Assembly (NCBI GenBank): GCA_022653675.1
Contig: JALCST010000016.1
Coordinates: 1 to 44,938 of the forward strand
Direction of reading: 5' to 3'
Source: Bacteroidales bacterium
GTDB taxonomy: Bacteria; Bacteroidota; Bacteroidia; Bacteroidales; UBA932
Length of the DNA: 44,938 nucleotides
The notes under the pieces were generated by a model. That model was given only the letters and a program-made list of their open reading frames with translations, searched no databases and was not told the DNA's origin. Position 1 is the stretch's first letter. Each line of letters begins with the position of its first letter. The position numbers and the translations under genes are program-made. Shown piece by piece: positions 6,945 through 15,789 of this stretch.

Positions 6945-8483
6945 ATGTTTCTAACAATTATCATAACGGTACTGATTACCGCTGTAGTAGCCATAGGCGT
7001 TTACATTCTTATAAGCCGCATCGTCTTGAAGAACAAGGCGGAGCAGATTATAAAGAATGCCGAGACCGAAGGGGAAAACATCAAGAAGGACAAAATCATA
7101 CAGGCCAAGGAAAAGTTTCTGCAGCTGAAAAGCGAACATGAGGCCTATATCAACGAAAAGAATTCCCAGATTCAGCAAGCTGAGTCTCGCCTTAAACAAC
7201 GGGAAAACCAGTTGAATCAGCAGAATGCTGAACTCGGTCGCAAGCAGAAGGAGCTCGAAGCCTCTAAGGAGACTGTCAAGTCCAAGTTTGAGGCTATCGA
7301 TAAAAAACAGGAGGAATACGAAAAACTTAGAGAACAAGCCATTTCCAAATTGGAAGAAGTCGCCGGAATGTCTGCGGCTGATGCGAAGAATCAACTTGTG
7401 GAGCAGATGAAGGCTGAAGCGAAAACCCAGGCCATGGGCTATATAAACGATACCATGGATGAGGCGCGCCTTAATGCTAGCAAGGAAGCGAAGCGCATAG
7501 TCATAAATACCATTCAGCGCATAGCGCCTGAAGTCGCCATCGAAAATGCCGTTACCGTATTTAATATAGACAACGACGAGATAAAGGGACGCATAATCGG
7601 GCGCGAAGGAAGGAACATCCGTGCACTTGAAGCTGCTACTGAGGTCGAACTAGTTGTGGATGACACTCCTGAAGCGATCCTGATATCTTCGTTCGATCCA
7701 GTCCGCCGTGAAGTGGCCCGTCTTGCTTTGCATCAGCTCGTAGCTGACGGGCGAATACATCCGGCACGTATAGAAGAGGTCGTTACCAAAGTCAAGAAGC
7801 AGCTTGAAGAGGAGATACTCGAAACCGGCAAACGCACTTGCATCGATCTTGGAATACACGGTCTCAACATCGAATTGGTCAAACTTATTGGAAGGATGAA
7901 ATACAGATCCTCCTATGGCCAGAATCTTTTGCAGCATTCGCGCGAAGTGGCTAACATTTGCGCGGTAATGGCAGCGGAACTCGGATTGAATGCCAAGGCT
8001 GCCAAGAGGGCCGGGCTTCTGCACGATATCGGAAAGGTTTCCGAAGAGGATCACGAGCTGCCTCACGCGTTGCTCGGAATGAAACTTGCAGAAGAATATA
8101 AGGAGAAACCGGAAATTTGCAACGCTATTGGAGCCCATCATGAAGAGATAGAAATGACCTCCCTGATTGCGCCGCTTGTTATGGTCGGGGATGCGATTTC
8201 CGGGGCGCGTCCAGGTGCACGCCGCGAGGTTATAGAATCTTATATCAAGCGATTGAAGGATATGGAAGATCTAGCCCTTGCGTATCCAGGAGTTACAAAA
8301 ACATATGCTATCCAGGCCGGTCGCGAACTCAGGGTAATAGTAGGAGCGGATCAGGTGTCAGATGCCCAAGTGGAATCCTTATCCCTCGATATTGCCAGGA
8401 AGATCCAGGATGAGATGACATATCCGGGTCAGGTCAAGGTCACTGTAATAAGGGAGACAAGGGCTGTCGCTTTTGCGAAGTGA
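6945..8483 (+). CDS. rny: Ribonuclease Y
   Basis: A 512-residue membrane-anchored endoribonuclease that starts mRNA decay. Residues about 2-27 form one transmembrane helix and about 30-200 a long charged coiled coil. A KH RNA-binding domain carries [13 protein letters not shown] (about 214-226). The HD phosphohydrolase domain follows, with LLQHSREVA and the metal-binding LLHDIGK. Length is the family norm (about 510-520). It lies about 80 bases after the probable 6S RNA. A near-match -7 element, TATGTTTA at 6910-6917, could give it its own transcript. A strong terminator follows. Confidence 0.97.
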   Translation: MFLTIIITVLITAVVAIGVYILISRIVLKNKAEQIIKNAETEGENIKKDKIIQAKEKFLQLKSEHEAYINEKNSQIQQAESRLKQRENQLNQQNAELGRKQKELEASKETVKSKFEAIDKKQEEYEKLREQAISKLEEVAGMSAADAKNQLVEQMKAEAKTQAMGYINDTMDEARLNASKEAKRIVINTIQRIAPEVAIENAVTVFNIDNDEIKGRIIGREGRNIRALEAATEVELVVDDTPEAILISSFDPVRREVARLALHQLVADGRIHPARIEEVVTKVKKQLEEEILETGKRTCIDLGIHGLNIELVKLIGRMKYRSSYGQNLLQHSREVANICAVMAAELGLNAKAAKRAGLLHDIGKVSEEDHELPHALLGMKLAEEYKEKPEICNAIGAHHEEIEMTSLIAPLVMVGDAISGARPGARREVIESYIKRLKDMEDLALAYPGVTKTYAIQAGRELRVIVGADQVSDAQVESLSLDIARKIQDEMTYPGQVKVTVIRETRAVAFAK

Positions 8484-8502
8484 TAGATAAACACGAAATG
8501 AA

Positions 8503-8538
8503 AATAGGGCTGCCCTTTTACCGGCAGCCCTATTTTTT
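8503..8538. terminator. Bidirectional terminator between rny and the vor operon
   Basis: A perfect 12-bp stem (AATAGGGCTGCC at 8503-8514 with GGCAGCCCTATT at 8523-8534) and an 8-base loop are followed by a T-run. A short A-run before the stem lets it also serve the converging oxidoreductase operon, whose last gene ends at 8557. Confidence 0.9.
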
Positions 8539-8556
8539 TATTGTAGAAGACTTGGT

Positions 8557-9099
8557 TTACAATTCGACGACCGATTCCATTCCAGACCTTATGGCTTCCT
8601 GGTTCTGAGGTATCGAATCCCAATGACGCTGAGGAAGGGATTTTTTCAATCCCTTCTCTACGTTTTCAAGTGTGACTATTGGCTTCTCTTTCAGATAAGC
8701 CCCGAGAACTACCATGTTGTAGGCCTTGTTGTTACCTATTTTTGTCGCTACATCGACAGCATCGATCTTGCATATTTTGATATCCTTCCGTACAGGGAAA
8801 CGCGTGATACCGTTAATATCGAAGATCAGAAGTCCTCCAGGGCGAACCTTGTCCTCGAATTTATCCATAGACTGCTGGTTAAGAATTATTGCAGTATCAT
8901 AAGTGTTCAAAATGGGGGAACTGATTCGGGTATCGCTGATTACCACGGTAACATTACATGTCCCGCCACGCATTTCGGGTCCGTAGGAAGGCATCCAGGA
9001 TATCTCCTTGTCTTGCATCATCCCGGAATATGCCAAAATCTTACCCATTGAGAGGACTCCTTGTCCTCCAAATCCGGCTATGATTATTTCTTCTTTCAT
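8557..9099 (-). CDS. 2-oxoacid:ferredoxin oxidoreductase, gamma subunit
   Basis: A 180-residue gamma subunit of a ferredoxin-dependent 2-oxoacid oxidoreductase. It opens with the conserved EIIIAGFGGQGVLSMGKILA and has the MPSYGPEMRGGTCNVTVVISD motif, both typical of this subunit. The enzyme oxidatively decarboxylates 2-oxoacids to acyl-CoA, reducing ferredoxin. The gene is last in the minus-strand operon acd, small membrane protein, ferredoxin, alpha, beta, gamma, and starts 19 bases after the beta gene. Substrate (branched-chain 2-oxoacid or 2-oxoglutarate) cannot be decided from sequence. Confidence 0.9.
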   Translation of the reverse strand: MKEEIIIAGFGGQGVLSMGKILAYSGMMQDKEISWMPSYGPEMRGGTCNVTVVISDTRISSPILNTYDTAIILNQQSMDKFEDKVRPGGLLIFDINGITRFPVRKDIKICKIDAVDVATKIGNNKAYNMVVLGAYLKEKPIVTLENVEKGLKKSLPQRHWDSIPQNQEAIRSGMESVVEL

Positions 9100-9118
9100 T
9101 ACTTTTCCTATTAATTTT

Positions 9119-9880
9119 TTATCTGTCCTTCATGTCTCCTAGAGGGTAGAATGGGAACATGTTCTCTTCCATCCATTTGTTAGCTTTTACCGGAGGAATT
9201 TTCCATCCGGAATTACAAGTAGAAACTATTTCTACGAAGGACGTGCCTTTTTTCATCATGGAGTTTTCGAATGCCTTGCGTATGGCTTTTTTTGCCTTGC
9301 GTACTGCAGGTGCTGTCTCTACCGATTGTCTGGTGACATAACAAGTTCCTTCAAGCTGTGCAATGAGTTCGGTTATTTTCAAAGGATAACCGTTTAGGTC
9401 GGCGCGACGTCCGTAAGGTGTGGTAGCGGTTTTCATCCCAAGAAGGGTGGTAGGTGCCATCTGTCCGCCTGTCATTCCGTAAATTGCGTTGTTGATAAAG
9501 ATTACTACTATGTTTTCGCCTCTGTTGCAGGCATGCATGATTTCCGCAGTCCCTATTGATGCCAAGTCCCCGTCCCCTTGGTATGTGAAAACGTACTTGT
9601 CGGGGTTGAGGCGTTTAGTGGCTGTAGCCAGCGCAGGTGCGCGTCCGTGAGCGGCCTCTTCCCAGTCTATGTCGATGTAGTTATATGCAAAAACCGCACA
9701 TCCTACTGGTGATATGCCGATGGTCTTGTCCTGAATACCCATCTCGTCTATTACTTCCGCGATAAGCTTGTGAACGACTCCGTGTGAACATCCAGGGCAA
9801 TAGTGTAAAATGTTATCGGTAAGAAGTTTGGTCTTACCGTAAACCATGTTTTCGGGTTTGATTATATCTTTTACATCCAT
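9119..9880 (-). CDS. 2-oxoacid:ferredoxin oxidoreductase, beta subunit (TPP-binding)
   Basis: A 253-residue thiamine-diphosphate-binding subunit. The CPGCSHG motif (28-34) begins the conserved region and the TPP/Mg motif runs from GDGD (102-105) to INN (129-131). The MTGGQMAPTT segment follows. Length matches short beta subunits of the Kor/Vor group. Together with the alpha, gamma and ferredoxin subunits from the same operon it would form a cytoplasmic heterotetramer. It lies 7 bases downstream of the alpha gene. The acyl-CoA produced is the natural substrate for the ADP-forming synthetase at the head of the operon. Confidence 0.93.
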   Translation of the reverse strand: MDVKDIIKPENMVYGKTKLLTDNILHYCPGCSHGVVHKLIAEVIDEMGIQDKTIGISPVGCAVFAYNYIDIDWEEAAHGRAPALATATKRLNPDKYVFTYQGDGDLASIGTAEIMHACNRGENIVVIFINNAIYGMTGGQMAPTTLLGMKTATTPYGRRADLNGYPLKITELIAQLEGTCYVTRQSVETAPAVRKAKKAIRKAFENSMMKKGTSFVEIVSTCNSGWKIPPVKANKWMEENMFPFYPLGDMKDR

Positions 9881-9887
9881 TGCGTTG

Positions 9888-10961
9888 CTATTTAATAAAG
9901 TTCATAAGTGCATTGAGAATCTCTTCTGGAGAAGGGACGCTTCCTCCCATTCTTCCGTAGAACCCGACCGGAACCCGGCCGTTGACAGCAAGGCGCACAT
10001 CCTCTACCATCTGTCCAGATGATAGTTCGATGGACATTATGCTTTTAAGTTGTGGTACAAGACGGTCTATTTCGGCTGTCGGGAACGGGAATAACGTTAT
10101 CGGACGGAGAAGTCCAACCTTGATTCCTTTTTCGCGAGCCATATCTACTGCAGTCTCGCCGATACGGGACATGCATCCGTAAGCTACGAACAGGTAATCA
10201 GCATCTTCGGTTTTGTAGTTTTCGAACATGACATCTTCCTTCTCCATTTTACGGTATCTTGCCTGCAGGCGGAGATTGGTCTCTTCCATTACGGAAGGAT
10301 CGAGAGCAAGGGATGTTATGACATTACGTTTACGTCCTTTCTTGCCGGTACATGCCCATGGGGAAATCTTCTTGATTTCTTCTTCCGTCCACCTCGGTGT
10401 CTTGTCGCGAAGCTGGACTTTTTCCATCATCTGGCCTATCACGCCGTCGCCGAGAATTATGCAGGGTGTCAGGTATTTGAAAGCAAGTTTGAAGCCGAGT
10501 CCGACGAAATCGTACATGTCCTGAACCGATGCCGGACTGAGAACTACGGTATGATAATCACCGTGTCCGCCCCCCTTAACCATTTGAAAGTAATCACCCT
10601 GTCCTGGTTGTATGGTTCCCAATCCAGGACCACCGCGTACCACGTCGACTACTACGCAAGGAAGTTCGGCCCCGGCCAGGTAGCTTAGGCCTTCGCACAT
10701 GAGCGAAATGCCGGGGCTGCTTGTGGAAGTCATGCATTTTTTGCCGGTACAGGCCCCGCCGTAAACCATATTGATGGATGCGGTCTCACTTTCAGCCTGT
10801 AGCACCACCATTCCGGTGGTTTCCCACGGCATTTCCTTCATAAGCGTCTCCATCACTTCGGATTGAGGCGTAATGGGGTATCCGAAGTATCCGTCCGCTC
10901 CGCAGTCAATGGCTCCGTATGCGAGGGCTTCGTTTCCCTTCATTAATACTTTATCTCCCAT
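9888..10961 (-). CDS. vorB: 2-oxoacid:ferredoxin oxidoreductase, alpha subunit (VorB-like)
   Basis: A 357-residue alpha subunit. The N-terminal pyrimidine-binding domain has GNEALAYGAIDCGAD and the diagnostic YPITPQSEVMETL. The middle has TSTSSPGISLM and GGPGLGTIQPGQGDY. The C-terminal transketolase-like domain has KVGLLRPITLFPFP. Length and motifs fit the VorB/KorA type used for 3-methyl-2-oxobutanoate or 2-oxoglutarate, and the symbol is given on that basis only. It sits 13 bases after the ferredoxin gene. In a fermenter this complex would degrade Val, Leu, Ile or Glu skeletons to acyl-CoA. Confidence 0.9.
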   Translation of the reverse strand: MGDKVLMKGNEALAYGAIDCGADGYFGYPITPQSEVMETLMKEMPWETTGMVVLQAESETASINMVYGGACTGKKCMTSTSSPGISLMCEGLSYLAGAELPCVVVDVVRGGPGLGTIQPGQGDYFQMVKGGGHGDYHTVVLSPASVQDMYDFVGLGFKLAFKYLTPCIILGDGVIGQMMEKVQLRDKTPRWTEEEIKKISPWACTGKKGRKRNVITSLALDPSVMEETNLRLQARYRKMEKEDVMFENYKTEDADYLFVAYGCMSRIGETAVDMAREKGIKVGLLRPITLFPFPTAEIDRLVPQLKSIMSIELSSGQMVEDVRLAVNGRVPVGFYGRMGGSVPSPEEILNALMNFIK

Positions 10962-10974
10962 ACTTTTTATGTTA

Positions 10975-11196
10975 TTAGATTTTTACCTTGTAAACCGTTA
11001 TCACATCGTCCGGACAAACCGTTGCACAGTTTGTACAGCCGATGCATTTGTCAGGCTCCGCCATATAGGCGTAATTGTACCCTCTGCTGTTGACATGCTT
11101 TGCCAAAGCCAAGGTTCCGGTCGGGCAGTTGGCTACGCAAACTCCGCAACCTTTGCATTTCTCATTGTCTACTACGATAGCTCCTTTAAATGCCAT
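10975..11196 (-). CDS. 2x[4Fe-4S] ferredoxin subunit
   Basis: A 73-residue ferredoxin-type protein with two classical clusters: CKGCGVCVANCP in the N-terminal half and CIGCTNCATVCP in the C-terminal half. It corresponds to the delta (ferredoxin) subunit of four-subunit 2-oxoacid:ferredoxin oxidoreductases and would pass electrons from the TPP site to free ferredoxin. It lies directly upstream of the alpha gene and 16 bases downstream of the small membrane-protein gene. The ATG at 11196 gives the full first strand of the fold. Confidence 0.93.
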   Translation of the reverse strand: MAFKGAIVVDNEKCKGCGVCVANCPTGTLALAKHVNSRGYNYAYMAEPDKCIGCTNCATVCPDDVITVYKVKI

Positions 11197-11212
11197 GATT
11201 ATCTATGTTTTA

Positions 11213-11365
11213 TTATTTGTTGTAAAAATTGATTCCTTTCATTATACCATCTTTCACATAGTTCCATCTGATTATTATTCCAATTATGAGAAGTATTCCG
11301 ATCCAGATGGAAACCTTAACGAAATCGCTTTGTTTCCTGTACCACTCTCCGATTTTCTTAAACAT
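11213..11365 (-). CDS. 50-residue single-span membrane protein in the acd-vor operon
   Basis: A small reading frame of 50 codons plus stop, from ATG at 11365 to TAA at 11213. The charged N-terminus MFKKIGEWYRKQ is followed by one hydrophobic helix (about residues 18-32, VSIWIGILLIIGIII) and a basic tail. It fits between acd (10 bases from the acd stop) and the ferredoxin gene (16 bases), in the same direction, with gaps as short as elsewhere in the operon, which argues it is a real gene. I do not recognise a family. By context it may anchor or modulate the oxidoreductase at the membrane, but that is a guess. Confidence 0.65.
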   Translation of the reverse strand: MFKKIGEWYRKQSDFVKVSIWIGILLIIGIIIRWNYVKDGIMKGINFYNK

Positions 11366-11375
11366 GGGTTCCCCC

Positions 11376-13433
11376 TTACTCCTTTTCGATTCTGATCCTT
11401 GTGTCTACTGCAACCAATTGTCTTGAGTTGCCCATCAGGGGATTTATATCCATTTCGAAGATTTCAGGAGCCGCATTGCACAATGCTGAAACCCTTCTTA
11501 TGACTTCGCTTAATATGGTCTCGTTTACTCCTTCCTGTCCTCTTATACCACGTATGAGAGGATATGATCGCAGATGGTGTATCATTTCATTCGCCTCAAT
11601 TTGGGAAATGGGTGACAACCCGGTGGAAACGTCGTGAAGTACTTCAACATATATGCCTCCCAGCCCGCACATTATTATATGGCCGAATTTATTCTCCCGT
11701 TTTGCCCCCACGAAAATTTGCGTACCCGTCAACATTGGTTGTATCAGCACACCTATGGCATCAGGAATTTTCATCATTCGCTGGAATTCATATTTCACCG
11801 TTCCGTTGTCGCTAACATTTAGTGTCACGCCTCCGACGTCGGACTTATGTATTGGACCTACTACCTTCATCGCAACCGGTCCTTCTATTTCGTTGGCGGC
11901 TTTTAAGGCTTCAGAAATGTTATGGGCTATGAATTCCTTCGCACGCATTATGCCTGCAGCATCTAGCAGTTCCTGAACTTTGTCGGGAGGAAGATATCCC
12001 TTCCCGGCCGTATCCACTATTTTCCTTATCAAGTCCCTGTCGACAGGAGGAAGATCGGCCTTTTCTATGGGAGCGGGAGCATTCATTATCTTGGCGTATG
12101 CCTGTCCGAATTGAACCTCTTCGGGAAATGATATGCCGCCTTTCTCCTGAAAACGCCTTATTTCATCACTTGCATTAACTACCGATGTCAGAATAGGATA
12201 TATGGGCTTTTTACACTCTTTTTGCAATTCCATGATTTCATCCGTTATCCCGTAAAGGTCACCCAATCCGGGTTTACCGAATATTATGCACATCGCATCG
12301 ACATCAAAATCGTTTTCCATCGCCATGGTGATTGCACGCATTTGTTCTGCGGTACCGGTCGAGAGAAAATCCACCGGATTTCCCACGCTTGATCCCTTGT
12401 AAAGCTTGGCAAGCAACGCGTCGGCCTTTTCCCCGCTAAAATGCGGAACCTGTATTCCATTGGTGGTCAGACTGTCAGTGAGCATGACCGCAGGACCGCC
12501 AGCATGAGTTATTATGCCGAATTTTTTGCCGGCCGGCTTGCCGAACATCATTATTGCGGCAACAGTGACAAGCTCGGTGCGACTGTAACATCTTACTATG
12601 CCGGCTTTTCTGAACAGAGCCGTGACTGCCTTGTCGGGTGTTGCCATTGCTCCTGTATGGGAAGATGCGGCGCGACTTCCGGCTTCGCTGTATCCTGCCT
12701 TGATTGCACATATACGGGCACCTTTCCTGGCAAGGGAAGATGCGTGCTTCAGCAACTTGGCAGGGTTGTTTATGCTTTCGATGTAAAGCATCTTGACCGG
12801 AGCGCTTTCTCCAGGCACATAATTGTCGTCAAGATACTCGAGGACGTCTTCTACGCCTATTTGAGCACAATTTCCTATGGAGAACACACTGGCGAAACGC
12901 AAGCCGAATTGCATTCCCGTTTCTAGAATGAATACTATGGTAGCTCCGCTGCCGGATATGAAGTCGATTCCGCGTGGGGCGAGATGGGGGATGGGCTGAG
13001 TGAAAACCCCGGCATAATTCGGCGTTATGACACCGACACAATTAGGCCCTATTAGCGAAGCGCCGGCAGCATTCGTTATGTCGACTATCTTTTTTTCCAA
13101 AATGGCACCTTCCGGAGAATCTTCCGCGAAGCCTGCAGAAATTATGATTATCGCTCCGCAATTCTTTTGGTTGCATAATATGTCGACAGTATCGGGACAG
13201 AACTTTGCAGGAATCGCAAGAATGGCAAGATCTACCAGAGGAAGATCCGAAGCGGACCTGAATGCCTTGCAACCTTGGACCGTTTCGCCTGCTTTTGGGT
13301 TGACTACATATATGTTTCCTTTGAATTTATTCGATATGAGATTTTTGAGAACTGTACCCCCGGGTTTGCAAGTGTCGTCACTTCCTCCAATGACTGCAAT
13401 ACTCTTTGGGCAAATCAATTTCCGGTTAATCAT
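11376..13433 (-). CDS. ADP-forming acyl/acetate-CoA ligase, fused alpha-beta
   Basis: A 685-residue NDP-forming acyl-CoA synthetase that turns acyl-CoA, ADP and phosphate into acid, CoA and ATP. The N-terminal CoA-binding Rossmann domain starts KSIAVIGGSDD and has IGPNCVGVI (about 128-136). The flavodoxin-like ligase domain carries the catalytic histidine H259 in ASSHTGAMA. The C-terminal ATP-grasp part (about 465-685) has AMKVVGPIHKSDVGGV. Fusion of alpha and beta in one chain is one of the known layouts. It heads the operon with the 2-oxoacid oxidoreductase, so acyl-CoA made by that enzyme can be cashed in for ATP, as in peptide-fermenting archaea. The acyl group is not determined by sequence. 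Confidence 0.9.
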   Translation of the reverse strand: MINRKLICPKSIAVIGGSDDTCKPGGTVLKNLISNKFKGNIYVVNPKAGETVQGCKAFRSASDLPLVDLAILAIPAKFCPDTVDILCNQKNCGAIIIISAGFAEDSPEGAILEKKIVDITNAAGASLIGPNCVGVITPNYAGVFTQPIPHLAPRGIDFISGSGATIVFILETGMQFGLRFASVFSIGNCAQIGVEDVLEYLDDNYVPGESAPVKMLYIESINNPAKLLKHASSLARKGARICAIKAGYSEAGSRAASSHTGAMATPDKAVTALFRKAGIVRCYSRTELVTVAAIMMFGKPAGKKFGIITHAGGPAVMLTDSLTTNGIQVPHFSGEKADALLAKLYKGSSVGNPVDFLSTGTAEQMRAITMAMENDFDVDAMCIIFGKPGLGDLYGITDEIMELQKECKKPIYPILTSVVNASDEIRRFQEKGGISFPEEVQFGQAYAKIMNAPAPIEKADLPPVDRDLIRKIVDTAGKGYLPPDKVQELLDAAGIMRAKEFIAHNISEALKAANEIEGPVAMKVVGPIHKSDVGGVTLNVSDNGTVKYEFQRMMKIPDAIGVLIQPMLTGTQIFVGAKRENKFGHIIMCGLGGIYVEVLHDVSTGLSPISQIEANEMIHHLRSYPLIRGIRGQEGVNETILSEVIRRVSALCNAAPEIFEMDINPLMGNSRQLVAVDTRIRIEKE

Positions 13434-13453
13434 TATTGTTTATCTTAACTATG

Positions 13454-13484
13454 CAAATGTATGAAGAAATTACGTTTTATCAAA
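13454..13484 (-). promoter_or_regulatory. Promoter of the acd-vor operon
   Basis: On the minus strand, a -33 TTTG (13484-13481) and a -7 TACATTTG (13461-13454) are separated by 19 bases, an exact fit to the Bacteroidota consensus TTTG-N19-21-TAnnTTTG. The predicted transcript starts near 13448, giving a leader of about 15 bases. The -33 element lies inside the left arm and spacer edge of a 13-bp inverted repeat. Confidence 0.82.
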
Positions 13485-13506
13485 GATATCTGATGATAAA
13501 ACGTAA
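13470..13506. repeat. 13-bp perfect inverted repeat over the acd promoter (likely operator)
   Basis: TTACGTTTTATCA (13470-13482) and TGATAAAACGTAA (13494-13506) are exact reverse complements separated by 11 bases that themselves include the palindrome GATATC. The left arm covers the -33 element of the acd operon promoter. Location, symmetry and arm length fit a dimeric or tetrameric regulator site better than a terminator, since no gene ends here and no T-run follows. Confidence 0.75.
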
Positions 13507-13639
13507 CTTTTCGTATGTAAATATTAACATTATTGTTCAAATTTACCTAAAAAAACATTAAAATGTAAGAAAGTGAATACGATACTGTTTACAATATAGG
13601 CAATCGGTGGAGAGTTGGCAATCTTTATCGATTTTTAAT

Positions 13640-13647
13640 TACATTTG
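13640..13647 (+). promoter_or_regulatory. -7 promoter element for the mtaD-punA-mtnA operon
   Basis: TACATTTG matches the consensus and lies 17 bases before ATG 13665. The -33 region is not well matched. The 230-base gap 13434-13664 otherwise holds the divergent acd promoter and its inverted repeat, and no gene. I see no SAM-riboswitch-like structure in the predicted leader of about 12 bases. Confidence 0.62.
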
Positions 13648-13664
13648 CTAAAATTAAGCCGAAA

Positions 13665-14927
13665 ATGAACTCTATTCTAATACAAAAAGTAAATCTTGAA
13701 GGAAGTGATGTCGACGTCCTAATACAAGGTAACAGGATAAGCCGTATTGCTCCATCTATCGACTTCCGTGCCGACAGGATTATATCGGGGCGTAACCGTA
13801 CGATAATTCCGGGACTTGTCAATATGCATACCCACGCTGCCATGACTTTGATGAGGGGCGTTGCGGAAGACATGCCATTGAGTAGATGGCTGGAATTTAT
13901 ATGGAAGATAGAGAATGATCTAGACGACGACATGATATATTGGGGAACAAAACTTGCCGCACTGGAAATGATCAAAAGCGGTACGACCTGTTTTCTTGAT
14001 CAGTACTGGAGAGAAGGATACGCCGCAAAAGCATGTGAAGAAGTTGGTATACGTTCCAACAATTGCTTTGTTGTGCTCGACAAGCATGATCCGGCAAATG
14101 CGGAGCCTATAAAGGAGAGATGTATGGCAGCTTTCGAAAGTTCGAAAAAGTGGGGGCCGCTGCAGAGTTTTCAGGTCGCATGTCACGCCCCTTATACCGT
14201 AAGCGACGATATGTTCCAATGGACCAGTGATTTCGCACGTAAGAACAATCTTCTTCTGCACATACATCTTGCTGAAACCATAAGCGAATGTCTCGATAGT
14301 GTTAATTCATATGGGCAGACACCTGTGGAGCACCTTGAATCCCTTGGAGTACTCGGTCCTGAGGTTATAGCGGCTCACTGTGTCTGGATTGACGGCGATG
14401 ATATTGACATACTTTCCAGGAGAAAGGTAAACGTGGTGCATAACGTAAATTCCAATTTGAAGATAGCTTCAGGCTATAGGTTTAAATACGATGAACTCAA
14501 GCAAGCCGGAGTGAATGTATGCATAGGAACGGATGGTGCGGCTTCAAGCAACAATCTGGATGTCAAGGAGGCTATGAAGACGATGGCCCTTCTTCAGAAG
14601 GGATGGAGAGCGGATCCCAAGGCAATGCCGATAGATGAGATCATGGATATAGCCACTGTGAACGGTGCGAAGGCCCTGCGCATTGACGCTGGAAAAGTAA
14701 AGGAGGGGGCTTTGGCCGATGTTTGCCTTGTAAGGACAGATACTCCAGCTTTTGTGCCCGATTTCAATTTCAAATCTAACTTCATATATTCGTCTGACTC
14801 TTCCTGTATAGATACCGTAATCGTTGACGGAAGGATTGTGATGGACGAGAGGCACGTTGAAGGCGAGGAAGAGATAATGAAAGAAGCTGAAAAAACCGCA
14901 TGGAAACTTTGCAAAAAATATCTTTAA
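13665..14927 (+). CDS. mtaD: 5-methylthioadenosine / S-adenosylhomocysteine deaminase
   Basis: A 420-residue amidohydrolase. Metal-binding landmarks appear in order: NMHTHAAMTLMRG (about 52-64), HIHLAET, AAHCVW and GTDGAASSNN. This set and the length match the MtaD/TrzN-like group that deaminates methylthioadenosine (and SAH) to the inosine form. The next two genes encode a purine nucleoside phosphorylase and methylthioribose-1-phosphate isomerase, which strongly supports methylthioadenosine as the substrate. It is first in the operon, 26 bases before the phosphorylase gene. A role on other guanine-like substrates cannot be excluded from sequence alone. Confidence 0.88.
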   Translation: MNSILIQKVNLEGSDVDVLIQGNRISRIAPSIDFRADRIISGRNRTIIPGLVNMHTHAAMTLMRGVAEDMPLSRWLEFIWKIENDLDDDMIYWGTKLAALEMIKSGTTCFLDQYWREGYAAKACEEVGIRSNNCFVVLDKHDPANAEPIKERCMAAFESSKKWGPLQSFQVACHAPYTVSDDMFQWTSDFARKNNLLLHIHLAETISECLDSVNSYGQTPVEHLESLGVLGPEVIAAHCVWIDGDDIDILSRRKVNVVHNVNSNLKIASGYRFKYDELKQAGVNVCIGTDGAASSNNLDVKEAMKTMALLQKGWRADPKAMPIDEIMDIATVNGAKALRIDAGKVKEGALADVCLVRTDTPAFVPDFNFKSNFIYSSDSSCIDTVIVDGRIVMDERHVEGEEEIMKEAEKTAWKLCKKYL

Positions 14928-14953
14928 GGGGAAATTATTAAAATGACAGTGAT

Positions 14954-15781
14954 ATGGAAGATAAAATGAGTAAAATCTACGAGGCGGCCGATTATTTGAA
15001 AAGCCGTCTAGACGGCAGGGTCCCGATAGTAGGAATAATTCTGGGCAGTGGACTCGGGAAACTAGGTGATAAAATCGAGGATCCCGTAGTCGTGCCTTAC
15101 AAGGAAATTCCTAATTTCGCCATTTCGACCGCTATCGGACACAAGGGCAACTTTATTGCAGGCATGCTCGGAGGCAAATTCGTTTGTGCGATGCAGGGGC
15201 GTTTCCATTATTATGAAGGTTACAGCATGGACCAGGTTACTCTTCCTGTCCGTGTAATGAAACTGTTGGGTATAAATTACCTGTTTGTTTCAAATGCTTC
15301 AGGGGGAGTCAACATGGAGTATAAGGTGGGAGATCTCATGATAATAAGGGATCATATTAATATGCTTCCCAATCCTTTGATCGGGAAAAATCTTGACGAT
15401 TTTGGCCCTCGTTTCCCTGATATGACCCGTCCGTACGACCCAGGTTTGATAAAGACTGTTGAAGAGATATGCGAAGATCTTAAAATATCCGTGCGTAAAG
15501 GTGTTTATCTTGCCGGGACGGGCCCTTCTTATGAAACGCCTGCCGAATATCGTTATTTCAGGCTAATCGGAGCAGATGCCATAGGAATGTCAACGATACC
15601 GGAGGTTATAGTGGCACGCCACTGCGGTATTCCCGTATTCGGCATGTCGGTCATTACGAATGAAGCTCATGGAGATTTTGCGGAGGACTTCGTAAATGAC
15701 GGTGATGCCGTCATAGCTGCTGCTGATGCTGCCGCCGACCGCATGGAAAAGATATTCGAGACTTTGATAGAAAGGCTGTAA
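14954..15781 (+). CDS. Purine nucleoside phosphorylase (probable methylthioinosine phosphorylase)
   Basis: A 275-residue trimeric-type purine nucleoside phosphorylase (PNP/MTAP family). Motifs: [10 protein letters not shown] (phosphate loop), [32 protein letters not shown] and [17 protein letters not shown]. Near residue 233 it has VITNEA; an Asn there is typical of enzymes for 6-oxopurines, while true MTA phosphorylases usually carry Asp. That fits cleavage of methylthioinosine made by the upstream deaminase, giving hypoxanthine and methylthioribose-1-phosphate. Inosine or guanosine may also be used. An alternative start at 14966 would remove four residues. It is 8 bases upstream of mtnA. 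Confidence 0.87.
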   Translation: MEDKMSKIYEAADYLKSRLDGRVPIVGIILGSGLGKLGDKIEDPVVVPYKEIPNFAISTAIGHKGNFIAGMLGGKFVCAMQGRFHYYEGYSMDQVTLPVRVMKLLGINYLFVSNASGGVNMEYKVGDLMIIRDHINMLPNPLIGKNLDDFGPRFPDMTRPYDPGLIKTVEEICEDLKISVRKGVYLAGTGPSYETPAEYRYFRLIGADAIGMSTIPEVIVARHCGIPVFGMSVITNEAHGDFAEDFVNDGDAVIAAADAAADRMEKIFETLIERL

Positions 15782-15789
15782 ATTTCGAA

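Noticed and set aside
13434..13664. SAM-type riboswitch upstream of the methionine-salvage genes.
   Set aside because: The -7 element is 17 bases from mtaD. The only strong symmetry in the gap belongs to the divergent acd promoter, and its form fits a protein site.
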